The notes under the pieces were generated by a model. The model did no database searches, had not been told where the DNA came from, and saw nothing but the letters and a program-made list of their open reading frames with translations. From Galeopsis tetrahit (lineage: Eukaryota; Streptophyta; Magnoliopsida; Lamiales; Lamiaceae), in contig OY776134.1 in the NCBI GenBank assembly GCA_963675135.1, positions 56,129,740-56,193,739 of the forward strand: a stretch of DNA of 64,000 nucleotides. Reading direction: 5' to 3'. Below, piece by piece: positions 49,501 to 60,061 of this stretch (position 1 is the stretch's first letter; the number at the start of each line of letters is the position of its first letter). A program made the translations under genes and the position numbers.

Positions 49501-51269
49501 TATGTCCAGAATGCCTCAAACGACGTTGTGTGTTATCCGTAATCCAGTTTCTAAAAGCATTTTGTGACTCTGTAATTAGCTGTCAGTGGAGAAGATTAAA
49601 TTATTTATAGCTCACTACATTTTTTTATTTTTTTTTACATTTTAGCAATGAAATCTTAGGCTTAACAATTTCTAAAGTTTTGTTTAGAACAAGGTCATAT
49701 TTATGGAGAATTAAAACCAAATGAATCATATTATGTTTTTTTTTCGTTGTTGTGCTCCTATAGGTGATGTATGTTTACTTTCGGTTTTAAAAACCAGGTT
49801 TTGAGTTTTAAGATTTTACACCGGTTTTACTTTGGGATTTAAAAACCGGTTTTCAAAACCCACCCCTATTAAACCTATTCATTGATTTGACATAAAGTTA
49901 AATCTTACACATTTATTTGACATAAAGTTAAATCATCCCCCACTCAAAAATCCAAAAGAAACACACATATTGCTATTTATTAGGATTTCAAAAACCAAAG
50001 TAAACATCACCTTTTACAGTATTAAAAAAAAAAATCATTGTTCAGAAATTTTGCGAAACACTGGGATTGGGTTGAAGGAAAACTGATCACTCTAAAATCC
50101 AGAATAATGTAACATCATAATTTTGGTAGTAAGACAGTACCATTTAATACAACGTTGGACAACGGAGTAATGGAAATTGAAATAAAAGCTCAAAAAATCT
50201 ATCTAGAAAAAACATTGAGCATCACAACAGATCAATTGAACATTAGGAATCTCCACCTAAAATAAAAGTTGTAAACAAATTTGCATAATTATTGAAAAGC
50301 AAGAACATTGCAACGCAATCGTTCTTACTACATTTATGATTTACCAGTCCTAATATGTCATAAATGCAACATTGTACGAGCCATGTTTTCACTTGATTAG
50401 GCAAGAAAAATGTGTCCACATGCATTAAAACATGCTCCATCTAGCATACTTCAACAGTCACACCATGACTACAGAGATGGCAATAGACTTGAGCCTAAAG
50501 AGACTACAAACATGAGGTCGCCCTTTGAGTACTACCTAATTTCCACATTGCCTTCTTTTGTTACACAACTTCTACTTGACTAATTATGTAATTAAAAGTT
50601 GATTTACTTCTCTAAAAAGTCCATTTAGAACTTCACATAAAATTAATTTCATCTAAAATATGAGAGAATCACATAAAAAGCAGTAAAATGAGTCTCACCA
50701 ATATCGCATTCTGTCCCAATTGCAAGCACAGTAGCAACATATTTAGTATCGGAGCCCCTCTTCTTCAACTTAACCTGCGTATAATGCTCCACGGAATGCG
50801 CATTCGTCAGAACCCTCCTTCCTTTGATAACAAAACCACTACTACTCGAACTATATTGCCGCTTTCGCTGCCACGGCAACGAGAAGTTAGGCTCAGTATG
50901 AACACAAAAAACCTTCACCACCGCGTCCATAGAAGGGAGAGCCCTAGCCACGCCAGGCTCCGATTTTATCAATCCAGTTGAGACAGCGCCATTAGCCATA
51001 GGCGGCAATGGTAGGGTTTTGGCAGGATTGGGAGGTTCAGTTACGGGGCTTTTGCGGGAACGGCCACGGCGGCGTTCGGTGGGGTCGGATGTGGATGGAG
51101 CGGTAGGGTTTATGAGGTCGACGTTACTGACGGGGAAGGCCGCAACGTTCTCGGCATCGCTGGAGCCGGGCGAGGAGGCGGTGTTGTTGTTGTCGAGTAC
51201 GGCGGCTTCGGAAGGGCGTGATTTGGAGCGGCGGGCGCGCTTCCGCTTCCTTTTGGTTTCAGTGCACAT
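42722..51269 (-). CDS. DEG9: DEG9-like (DegP/HtrA-type) nuclear serine protease, nine exons, complete
   Basis: Exons on the minus strand: 51269-50699, 47002-46803, 46699-46519, 45396-45205, 44510-44278, 43536-43435, 43336-43286, 43010-42906, 42820-42722. Every intron is GT-AG, phases agree, and the joined frame is 577 codons plus TGA, near the length of Arabidopsis DEG9. Residues 5-18 are a basic stretch (KRKRKRARRSKSR), a likely nuclear/nucleolar signal. The protease domain has the triad His158 (LTNAHSVEH), Asp189 (ECDIA) and Ser267 (NSGNSGGPAF). PDZ-type domains follow, the first with GFPILGVEWQ and LKPSDIILSFDG. The C-terminus ends HCIPSAMSDDLKA. DEG9 is an ATP-independent protease of the nucleus/nucleolus; in Arabidopsis it degrades the cytokinin response regulator ARR4. 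No break is seen. Intron 1 (3.7 kb) holds a second first exon. Confidence 0.95.
46458..46494. repeat. (GA)n microsatellite in intron 3 of the DEG9-like gene
   Basis: An uninterrupted GA dinucleotide run about 25 bp from the exon 3 donor. It produces spurious arginine/glutamate ORFs on the plus strand. Confidence 0.9.
48638..49355 (-). CDS. Alternative first exon (exon 1b) of the DEG9-like gene, a diverged duplicate of exon 1
   Basis: Open from ATG 49355-49353 to a GT donor after 48638: 239 codons plus one base, exactly the phase of exon 1 (190 codons plus one). The last 75 residues match exon 1: VVKVECVYFQPN, GFVINGKKILTSAHAVAHY, STKYVATVLAIG, CDI. The protease His (207) and Asp (238) are kept; the Ser comes from shared exon 3. 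Splicing to 47002 would give 626 residues. Odd points: SGFVI of exon 1 is CNGFVI here, and LTNAH is LTSAH. The N-terminal part is rewritten, with two internal repeats (residues 8-38 and 64-94, both with a VTNF core and a DDVxC end) and a KKKC cysteine-containing basic stretch. It has no acceptor-like start, so an own promoter is more likely than cassette use. A unitary relict exon is the alternative, but the frame is fully open. Confidence 0.72.
49418..49510. repeat. Two-copy ~47-bp tandem repeat upstream of exon 1b
   Basis: AGGGTAGAGATATG...AAAGGGGCGAAGAAAC and AGGGTAAAGATAGG...AAAGGGGCGATAAAAC follow each other directly, both ending ATGCCCAG or ATGTCCAG. The repeat lies between the candidate TATA box and ATG of exon 1b, so it would be in the 5' UTR. 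Confidence 0.65.
49601..49609 (-). promoter_or_regulatory. Candidate TATA box for exon 1b
   Basis: Minus-strand CTATAAATAATT about 246 bp upstream of the ATG at 49355. It supports a separate transcription start inside intron 1, but in AT-rich DNA a match alone is modest evidence. Confidence 0.35.
49763..50011. mobile_element. MITE, copy 2 of the family at 20165-20577
   Basis: Ends GGTGATGTATGTTTACTTT and AAAGTAAACATCACC. It shares TTTAAAAACCGGTTTTCAAA, TTTGACATAAAGTTAAA and AAAAGAAACACA with copy 1. It lies in intron 1 of the DEG9-like gene, about 400 bp upstream of the exon 1b ATG. Confidence 0.72.
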
Positions 51270-51343
51270 TTTTGAATAGGGTGGGAATGGGGACGGGGGG
51301 GGGGGAATTGATTCAGAGGGAAAGACGACAGTACGAGGCGAGG

Positions 51344-51353
51344 GTTTATAAAC
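51344..51353 (-). promoter_or_regulatory. Candidate TATA box of the DEG9-like gene
   Basis: Minus-strand GTTTATAAACCC about 75 bp upstream of the ATG at 51269. A run of 11 G on the plus strand (51295-51305) lies in the would-be 5' UTR. Confidence 0.5.
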
Positions 51354-51419
51354 ATTTGCGTGTCTGCCCTTCCTATGACTGCAACGGCGTCGTATGCCGT
51401 GTCATTTGTCCGAAATTAA

Positions 51420-52145
51420 GTGATGACACGTCTTTTTTCTTTTCTTTTTAAATTCTTCTACAATAAATCAGTTATTATTTGAGTCATGTTTCCCTAAATA
51501 AATAAAAAATTGTTGCATTGAAATTCAATAAACTCAAAAAAACATATGATAGCGTAAATGAAATTATTTTATTCTAATTTTTCTAATATACTACTGACTA
51601 GTGAAACACCCCGGGATGGTAAAACAAAAAATATATATTATTTAAATTATATTTATATATTTAATGTGAAAATATTCTAAAAAATTCAATATACAATTAA
51701 AAAAAATTGTCTACATTATATTTAAAAATAAATAATTCAAACTCTAACCTCATTTTTTAAAGGAAAGAAAAAATAAAGAAAGAAAAGGAAATGATATTGA
51801 TGTTATTATAGAGGAAAGATAAAGGGAAAAAAAAGCAGAAAGTAAAAATATTTTTTCTTTCATAAATTAAAAAGAAAAAAATAAAAGGAATAATGGATAA
51901 ATTAATTAATACATATATAATTAATATTAAAAGTTGAACAAAACAATTGCTCCTCAGAGTAGTGGGTGCCCAGCTATGGACGCCCATCCACCCAGGATCA
52001 ATTCCAACAAGGACCAAATAAATGGTCATTTAAATAAAGTGGTTGTGCGGTCTGGTTCGGGTTGTAGGTGTGGGTGTGGGGGTGTGGGTTCGATCGGGTT
52101 TGGGTGGAGCCGAATACATGTGGATCGATCCAAAAGTACTGACTC
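51420..52145. other. AT-rich intergenic DNA
   Basis: No gene recognised. The ORFs at 51757-52029 and 51934-52179 are composition-driven; the second runs into the CACTA-like terminus. Confidence 0.45.
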
Positions 52146-52149
52146 ATTG

Positions 52150-52604
52150 GAGACCGCAATTATTGATCTCCAATTGTAGGCCGTTTTGGACCCAAAAATT
52201 AAACGATTTTCACCTTGTTTGAGGCCGTTTTGAGACCATCAAATGCGGTCTCTAATTTGTAGGTCGTTTTAAGTTCGTTTTTTGACTCGATTAATAAATG
52301 GGTCGATATATAATTTGAGACCGTTTAGTGACCGTAAAATGTTGTCTCTAGATTTCAGACCGATTTGAGATCGTTTTAGGGCCCAAAAGAAAGTCGGTCC
52401 GGCTCACAATTTGAGCATTTTTTCGGTCTATAATCTAGAGACCGACAAAAAAGGTCTCTAGTGTGAGACCATTTTCAATCTCTAAATATTATGTACCATG
52501 TTTATAAAGACCGTCATAAAAGGTCTCAAATTTATCTCTAACGTGTTTTGAAACCGTTCTTACAGTCTCTAATCGGTTGCTAATCGAGGCTTTTTTTTTT
52601 AGTG
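52150..52604 (-). mobile_element. CACTA-like transposon terminus with subterminal repeats
   Basis: The complement of the right edge starts CACTAAAAAAAAAGCCTCG. Inside lie more than ten short copies of GAGACCG/CGGTCTC in both orientations (for example near 52153, 52233, 52318, 52440, 52455). A CACTA end plus dense subterminal repeats is the signature of En/Spm elements. No matching opposite terminus or transposase is visible, so this is a truncated end. Confidence 0.6.
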
Positions 52605-52854
52605 TTTTCACAATTTCAAAATTAATTTAGTTTAATCTCCACAATCTCTTAAAAGTTTGCGATAAATCTTAAACATATTGTTTAAGAAAAATATCTTCCC
52701 AATGGCTAATCAAGTGAAAAAATTGCTCCTATTTTTTCACTTGTTTAAGAAATAATATTGTCCTCCCAATCTCTTTGTGTTTTTTAATCTCCGTGCCCAA
52801 AATTCATGGGTAGTTTTCATCGGAATAAAGATATAAAATAAATAAATTTGTTGT

Positions 52855-52990
52855 ATGTGTCAATGATGGATCCAAAGTAATGACATGAATGATATATAAA
52901 TACGGAGTATATATTATGATAATTATTTTTATTTTATAGTATGCAAACTTTTGTCTAATAAAGTAAAAAAAGAAAAATATTTAAAAAAAA
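52855..52990. repeat. Degraded relative of the MITE part at 4395-4548
   Basis: Both carry AAGTAATGACATGAA, TGATAATTATTT and GTATGCAAACTTTT in the same order and spacing. Terminal repeats are not preserved here. Confidence 0.55.
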
Positions 52991-53371
52991 TTACACGAAC
53001 AAAAGAGTATATGTCTTGATATTGCCCTTTTTATTCTTCACTCTAACCTTTTTCTTTTCTACGTTTTTATTCTAAGTCGTTCGTTTTTTTTTTTTTAGGT
53101 ACGGGCTATTATGGAGGACAAATGAGACAATAAGTTTTTACATATAATTCAAGACTACATTTCCCCGTTTGAAATATTTAAATATGGATGTCACTCTTTG
53201 TTTCAAAAAAAAGAAAAAATATGGATGTCACTCTTGTTGAGATTGTTTAATTAACCTATATAAACGTACCAATTATCAATTTTTAAGGGTTTTTTTCCTT
53301 TTTTTTTTTTTGGTAAAGATTTAATCCTTTCCACTTTAATATTATTAAGGATCATCAACTTTCAAACAACT

Positions 53372-53491
53372 GACGAAGTTGGATAGCTCAAGTGGTTAGA
53401 GCACCACTACCTAGGCTTTAGATCCTGGGTTCGAGTCATGGGAAGGGAAAAAGGGATGGGTATTTAATGTAATTCAAAAAAAAAAAAAAAA
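53372..53491 (+). mobile_element. tRNA-derived SINE with 18-bp target duplication
   Basis: The body starts GACGAAGTTGG and contains a Pol III box A (TAGCTCAAGTGGTTAGAGC) and box B (GGTTCGAGTC, 53428-53437), 25 bp apart from each other's edges as in tRNA genes, and ends in a poly(A) tail. The 18-bp sequence ATCAACTTTCAAACAACT is present directly before (53354-53371) and after (53492-53509). There is no full cloverleaf or acceptor pairing, so it is not a tRNA gene. The perfect duplication suggests a fairly recent insertion. Confidence 0.9.
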
Positions 53492-54774
53492 ATCAACTTT
53501 CAAACAACTTGTGAAATATTAAATTGTAACATAAACAAATCAACGTTCAATTTCTTGGTTGTTAGATACAATAATCCTACAATGGGATGCATAGAATAAA
53601 TTACTCATTGCCCATCAATTTTCAACCTCTCCCCTCCCATGTTTACCAACTACACTGCTATGGGTATATATTTATTTTATACAAGTGTAAGATCCGCGTT
53701 TGCAAAATGGTGAAAAAAATATTTTATATAATAAAATTTAATATAATATTTATGTATTTTATTTGATTCAACTCGTGGACGTATGACTTGAAATTTGTTT
53801 TTTCCTTTTCTTTTATATAAAACTTTTATTTGAAGGAAATGAAAAAATGATTTAAAAAGAAAAGAGAAACTAATTAAAATAAAAGGTTAATATAAATTTT
53901 GAATTAGAAAATGACGATTGAAGTGGGAGAGAGAAATTTGATTTTTTTTTTTTAAAAAAATCAAATTTTATAATTTGAAGGATTTGGGGATAGAGGTATT
54001 TGGAGAAGTCACCTCCAACAAATAAAGATTTGAAATTAGTATGTGAGAAATATTTTGAGGAGGGTATATTCAGTTGAGATTCTGTTGGATTTTTTTGGAT
54101 TTTAAAAAGTCAGTGGATTTAGAAAATTTATAGACTCTATGCAGAGTTTGACTGACTTTTTTATTGATTTATATGGATTTTCATAAATTTGACAGGATTC
54201 TAAAATACACATTTTTTTATTAATTTACATGGATTTCCATAAACTACTCCCCTAAAACTATGGATGCAAACGTATATCGAACACAATTGTATATAAAAAA
54301 AAATTATCTAAATTATTTAGAAAAAATACCAAAAATATATTAGTTCAAAAAAATAAATTATTATTCATCATTATTATTCTCATCTTCATTTCCACGGTTA
54401 TATTGTGTTGTAATTGGTTTTGAGAAAGCAATTCCAAATTTTCTCGTCCATGTCGAGATGTGTGAATCTTGATCTTCTTCATATTCGATTGGAAAAATTC
54501 ATGACATTCTTTCCGAAGAAAGTTATGTAATCCACTCTGCTCGTGTTTGAAATGAGAACAGAGGTGGGTTTTGAAAATTGTGAATGACGCCAAAAAAATC
54601 TCTCGCGAAGATTGAATAACTCAATTGCATATTTTTGGGTAACGACCTTGACCACCAAAATCTTTTAGATGATATCGAACACCACGTGCTAATTTAATTT
54701 AAGATCGTGAATAAATGTTCTTGAGATCTTAAAGATATACTATCATTTTTAAAGAGATAACATAATTTTAAAGC

Positions 54775-55889
54775 GGGAAAATATTAATTTTGATCACCCA
54801 GTTTTACCTCTTTTCATATTTGGTCATCCACATTTAGTCACTGTCAAAATTGGTCACCCAGTTATTATATTCTATCAAAATTGATCATTCCGTTAGTCAA
54901 TCTGTCATTAACTAACGGAGAAAGAGTTTTAAGCTCAAAATTTTTAAAATGTTAAAAACTTATGATGCATCTTCTAGAACTAATGAAACAAACGCAGTAG
55001 CAAAAATGAAACATGTGGAAACTACTGGAGCATGAAAAAATACCCATTGAAAAATCTTAGTCAATCACAAAAATTATTTCTTATTTCAATTTAAAGTTTT
55101 AAGTTTTTTTATGACAAAATTATTTTATTATATTTATCTTATAGATTAGAAGGAATTCTCATTATATCAAAAAAGGAATTCTCATGCATCTTTTAGAAGC
55201 AATTTTCATTATATTTATCCTTGATCAGAAAGAATTCTCATGCATTGGAACGTGATTCAATCAACTTGCTGGGTAGTCAAAAAATTTCAGTAAATTTTTA
55301 ATAATTATTTAACTCAATTATGAATTCATTTGTTGTTGGTTTACTTTCTAGAACGTGATTCAATCAACTTGCTGTAGTCAAAAAATTTCAGTAAGTTTTT
55401 AATAATTATTTAACTCAATTATGTATTCATTTGTTGTTGGTTTACTTTTTATTTTACAGGAAATGAGAAACTCAAGAGATAGAATGAAACTTTGTACTCA
55501 AGAGATAGAATGAAACTCAAAAAAATACTTTCTAGAACGTGATTCAATCAACTTGCTGGTAGTCAAAAAATTTCAGTAAGTTTTTAATAATTATTTATCT
55601 CAATTAAAAGATAGAATGAAACTTTGTACTCTATTTTTTTTTTTGAACCATTGTACTCTATTTTTCAATTCTTGGTTTCATATTGAATTTGTATAATAAG
55701 TGAGTGACCAATTTTGAACTCAAAACTCTTTTCTCCGTTAGTCAATGACAGATTGACTAACGGAATAATCAATTTTGATCAATTTTGATAGAATATAATA
55801 AGTGAGTGACCGATTTTGATAGTGACTAAATGTGGGTGACCAAATATGAAAAAAAGGTAAAACTGGGTGACCAAAATTGATATTTTCCC
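54775..55889. mobile_element. MULE-like element with ~170-bp TIRs and 9-bp duplication
   Basis: Left end GGGAAAATATTAATTTTG and the complement of the right end GGGAAAATATCAATTTTG start TIRs that run about 170 bp (shared CACCCAGTTTTACC, CACATTTAGTCACT, CCGTTAGTCAATCTGTCATT). The flanks TTTTAAAGC and TTTTAAAGT differ by one base. Inside, a roughly 100-bp unit (GTGATTCAATCAACTTGCTG) is repeated three times at 55239, 55350 and 55530. There is no transposase. Confidence 0.8.
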
Positions 55890-55943
55890 TTTTAAAGTCA
55901 AAGTCTTGTATGTACTCAAGTACACCGTGTACTTGAGTAGACT

Positions 55944-55984
55944 TTGACTAGTCAAATGTTGACCGTTGACCGGTCAACGGTCAA
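55944..55984. repeat. Cluster of perfect palindromes built from W-box-like TTGAC motifs
   Basis: TTGACTAGTCAA at 55944-55955 and a perfect 26-bp palindrome at 55959-55984 made of four TTGACC units (two per strand). More TTTGACT copies lie just outside. TTGAC(C/T) is the WRKY-binding W-box, but no gene starts nearby, so a regulatory role is only a possibility. Confidence 0.7.
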
Positions 55985-56089
55985 ACTTTGACTTTTTTAT
56001 TTTTTTCGATTTTTTTTTTTTCCAATTTTTTTTTTCGATTTTTTTTTTTTTTTGAAAAAGTGTATGTTCTTATAACTAAAAAGCGTATC

Positions 56090-56485
56090 TTTGTTTTTTT
56101 AATGAAAAGTGTATGTTAGTATATTGAAAAATGCAATATGGTTTTTAATGAAAATTGTATGTTATTATAACTGAAAAGTGTATGATCTTATAACTGAAAA
56201 GTGTATGATCTATTAATGAAAAGTGTAAGTTATATATTAATGAAAAGTGTATGTTATTATAACTGAAAAGTGTATGATATATTAATGAAAAGTGTATGTT
56301 TTATTAATGAAAAGTATATGTTATTATAACTGCAAAGTGTATGATCGATTTAATGAAAAGTGTATCTTATTATAACTAAAAAGTGTATGTGTTTATTAAT
56401 GAAAAGGTGTAAGTTATATATTAATGAAAAGTTTATGTTATTATAATTGAAAAGTGTATGATATTATAACTGAAAAGTGTATGCT
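56090..56485. repeat. Minisatellite of GAAAAGTGTATG units
   Basis: About 17 copies of (T)GAAAAGTGTATG joined by TTATTATAACT or ATCTATTAAT spacers, period about 20-24 bp. Irregular unit order suggests slippage and recombination. Confidence 0.85.
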
Positions 56486-56507
56486 AATGCTGGTGCTATT
56501 TTTTTTT

Positions 56508-57140
56508 TTAATTATTATTAATTTTACACGTTTTATTATTTTTTTACTTGCACTTTTATTACTATTAATGATATTATTAGTAAGTGCAATTAATAAAAGT
56601 GTTATTATATAAATTAGGCAACAAAAAATATTTATCAACATACAATGATATATATGATGTTGTCGAATATCATATATAAAAGAAAATACATGCACCTCAA
56701 ACTAGACCCAACATTCTTGATAGAAATCATAACATACAAAATTCAATCAATATTTCTAATGATTTTATTTTCTCAATCATTGAATTTTTCACATTTTATT
56801 ATTTATATTGGTTCCAATTTTTATTTTTTTTTAAATTGTTATTAATTTTTCATATTTTATTATTTAAAACTTACACTTTTATGACTATTAAAATACACAT
56901 TTCTTTTATTAGTAATTGCACTTTTATAATCTAGATAAACGGGTGCCAACGTGCAAAAAAATTGTTATTAGTTTTACAAATTTTATTATTTAAAACTTGC
57001 ATGTTTATGACTATTAAAAGTTATTAGTAAAAAAAAAAAAAGGTAATAAAATATAATCTAGATAAACGAGTGCCAATTTTTTTAAAAAAATTGTTATTAG
57101 TTTTACAAATTCTATTATTTAAATTTTTTAAAGGCTATTA
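56508..57140. repeat. AT-rich tandem repeat, four diverged copies
   Basis: Copies share AATTGTTATTA(A/G)TTTT, A(A/C)(A/G)TTTTATTATTTAAAAC and TTTATGACTATTAAAA, spaced by roughly 120 bp. Homopolymer A runs follow at about 57029 and 57146. Confidence 0.6.
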
Positions 57141-57713
57141 GTAAAAAAAAAAAAAAAAAAAAAAAGGTGAAAAAATAAAATTTGATAATTGTTGAAACTG
57201 AGAATTGAACAACTGACCTTGTAGTTAAATATTCAAAGGCCAGCCGCTGGGCTATAACAACTTATATTAAATTTTTTGTGCATTATTATATATATTTGAT
57301 TGGGCCCTGTTTAAAATTGGACTCAAGTACACGGTGTACTTGAGTACACAACAGCCCAACCCAATTTTAAAATACAGAGATGTAATCTTTTTCACGATAA
57401 TAATGATGGTGAAGAATCTGTGATGCTTATTGAAGAACATAGTTACGTTTCTTGATATTATTTCGTTTGAAGAAGAGGGTTGTGTAGGATTTTGTGGTTC
57501 AAATTACAGCAAGAATGTCTGTGCTTTCGAAGGAGACTTTAAAATTTTGTTAGAAGAATAACAAAGTTTTTTTTTCTTGCCTTCTGAGAGAATCCGCTGA
57601 AATTTTTAGTTTTTAGAAGAGATTTTGAAAAGTGAAATTTATTTATATTTTTTAAGGAGAATCCAACGAAATCCATAGAGTATTAAAATCCATAGATTGT
57701 TGAATACCTAAGG

Positions 57714-57970
57714 CAGTGTTTGGTTTGGGATTAGCCAATCCAGATTTGGATTGATCCAATCCCAATCCAATTTCTCTCAATTCATCTCAATCTAAATACA
57801 AATCCAAATACTAATTCACCCCTATAATACACCTATACACCTATTTTTATACAATCAAATCACTATTTTCAACCACTCATTCTCTCTCCTACTTTTTTCT
57901 CTCTCATACTTTGATGTGACATAAATATACATCTACCCCTACTTCTCAATCCTTAACCAAACACAACTTA
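57714..57970. mobile_element. Probable MITE with GTGTTTGGTTTGG termini
   Basis: The left end GTGTTTGGTTTGGGATTAGC faces TCCTTAACCAAACACAAC on the right; the interior is rich in AATCCAATC repeats. The target duplication is unclear. Confidence 0.5.
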
Positions 57971-58397
57971 CAAATCTCAATCCAATCCACCTCAATCCAA
58001 ATTCAATCCTGAATACCTCAAAATTTTGAAAGACTTTTAAAAATTCGGATTGAATACCCCCAAATTTTAAAAGTTCAAAAAAATCCAACAAAATCTCAAT
58101 TGAATACACCCCTAAATTTTAATTAAAATATGCAATCTTACGGCCGGTTTGAAACAATCCCAATTATGTTGTGAAAATCCTAATTTTAATTTTTTTTTTT
58201 TTTTCATTTTGAAAAGTGAAACTATATTTGTTTTGAAACTTTGTAAAATGTATGGAATAGTAAATAGAAAGATGTTACATTGTGTAAGAGGAGATAGGAG
58301 GGGTTGAAATGTCACATTAATTTAGAAAAGTTGACGTTGTTGTAAGAAAATAATAACATGAAAAATTGTGTTGATAGAATTACTAGCTAGATACTTA

Positions 58398-58678
58398 GGG
58401 TATGTTTGGTTTGATGGAAAATGTGGGAAATACTTTTTTATCCCACTTTTTCCATTGTTTGGTTTTCTAAATTAAAGCCCGAGAATTTATTTGGGCCCGA
58501 GTCAATTTTTCCATTTTTTCCCACATTTGCATGATTATTAATCTTAGGTGAGAGGGTGAGTTTATTTTTCCATCAATCCAAACACACAAATTATTTCAAT
58601 ATTTTAATTTGTGAACAGTGCAATCCCACTCAATTTAATCCTAATATATTTATCCTATCTAACAAACCAAACTAGCCC
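58398..58678. mobile_element. Tourist-type MITE (281 bp, TTA target duplication)
   Basis: Ends GGGTATGTTTGGTTTG and CAAACCAAACTAGCCC are inverted repeats. TTA flanks both sides (58395-58397, 58679-58681). Non-coding. The terminus resembles that of the MITE at 34982, which suggests related PIF/Harbinger-derived families. Confidence 0.85.
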
Positions 58679-59234
58679 TTAGTGTACCACCCGCGTATTA
58701 CGCTGGAATTTAAATAATTATTCTCGTTTTTAAAGAATGTTGATTATTTATATATAAAGTAAGCACAACTACGTACAATGCAGGGACATATGTGACTTAA
58801 ATATGTACAATCATGACGTAGAAAGATTGTAAGAAGAGAAAAAATATGAGTTGTAAATTTTGTTAATTAAAAATATCAGTATTAAAGTGTTGGATTGACA
58901 AAACATATGAAATTTAGAAATTACTATAGAATTTTTTTTGTAGAACTTTACATGTAGAATTTATTAGTAAATAAAATGAATTTATGGACATGTTATTTTT
59001 CACCCCAAAGCTTTTGAATTTCGAAATGAAGAATCTGATTTGTCCATTTCAGATTGATCGAATCTTTTTGTTTTAATTAGTTTTTTTGGATCCATTTATT
59101 ATTTGAATTACTGAGATAATAATCAGCTGGTTCTATATATTGTTTCGATGTTAGAGTAGAGTGCTATTTTTATTGGAAAGATGAATGAGAGATAACTAAC
59201 CAAGAAATAAGATGGAAAAGGAGAGAAGTCGGTG

Positions 59235-59464
59235 TGTGTAATTTCATAACAAGAAGAAATTGGATAGAGTGCATATTGAGAGAATTTAGAAATATAGAAA
59301 TGATATCCAAAAAGAATTACATTGGAATTACATGGTCAAAATGATTATCATCTCTCCTCTTATATAGAGGGGAGTTTACAATATGCAAGTTACAATACTA
59401 AAATAGAAGTTATAACTAAAACAACTACTCTAACTAATACTATCATTTGTTGTTATTCTTCACA
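59235..59464 (-). repeat. 3' LTR of the TRIM
   Basis: 230 bp, nearly identical to 60062-60291, followed internally by the complement of a polypurine tract. Confidence 0.88.
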
Positions 59465-60061
59465 CCCTCCCACAAGATGGAAATGGATGGTAAACAATTC
59501 CATCTTGAATTTGTTCTTCAAAAAAAACTTCAAACCATTACAAGTAGCACGATGTGGGTGCAATGATATCAACAATGAAGTGGTACCTTCGAGAATAGAA
59601 TCCAACACCAAATTGAACTTTTGAACGTTGATGTAGAGAGTAGACAAATGATGCAACTCATGCATCTAATCAATGGTGAGATTTCCGCCAATATTGAGCA
59701 TAGAACCCGCAAAGAAATGAGTCTAAAACTCAAGAAACGAGTATAGCACTCTAAAAATTCGAATCAAAATGAAATCGAATCTAAAATTCACGAGCATAGA
59801 ACCCGCAAAAAATGAGTATAAAACTCAAGAAACTAAAAAATAAGAGTATAGAAGAAATTCAAACCCATCAAAGATTTGATAGAAATGAGTATAAAACTCA
59901 AGAAATTCAAAGAAATGAGCATAGAACTCAAAAAGTTTAAGAAATGAGTAAAAAACTCAAAAGACACAAGAAATTCATTCAAATCGAATTGCGAAAGCGT
60001 ACCTAGATCGACAAACTTATTTAATCGATCATAAATTAATCGATACACAACTCTGATACCA

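Larger units (their letters stand above)
55911..57349. mobile_element. Possible TIR element with palindromic termini
   Basis: A 27-bp odd palindrome (13-bp arms, TACTCAAGTACAC) at 55913-55939 recurs as a 25-bp palindrome at 57321-57345, in the reverse-complement sense of the left one. The region between holds only AT-rich tandem repeats. No target duplication is visible. It may instead be two copies of one repeat. Confidence 0.35.
54062..58112. repeat. Pair of inverted terminal-repeat-like ends around a nest of younger elements
   Basis: GGGTATATTCAGTTGAGATT at 54062 faces the complement of the end at 58112 (GGGTGTATTCAATTGAGATT); both continue TTGTTGGATTTTTTT. TAA follows the right end, but no matching triplet precedes the left end. 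The ends may belong to one old Harbinger-like element filled by later insertions, or to two separate MITEs. The ORF at 54345-54593 (minus) has no recognised domain. Confidence 0.4.

Noticed and set aside
51019..51279. Plus-strand ORF of 86 codons and other frames over 50688-51451
   Set aside because: Antisense shadows of DEG9-like exon 1, which has the clear protein match.
53380..53440. Possible tRNA gene
   Set aside because: Box A and box B are present, but there is no acceptor stem, the region ends in poly(A), and it is bounded by an 18-bp duplication; it is a SINE.
57184..57265. Possible tRNA-like or SINE sequence on the minus strand (TAGCCCAGCGGCTGG, TTGTTCAATTCTCAG)
   Set aside because: Box B match is poor, no poly(A) tail follows in that orientation and no target duplication was found.
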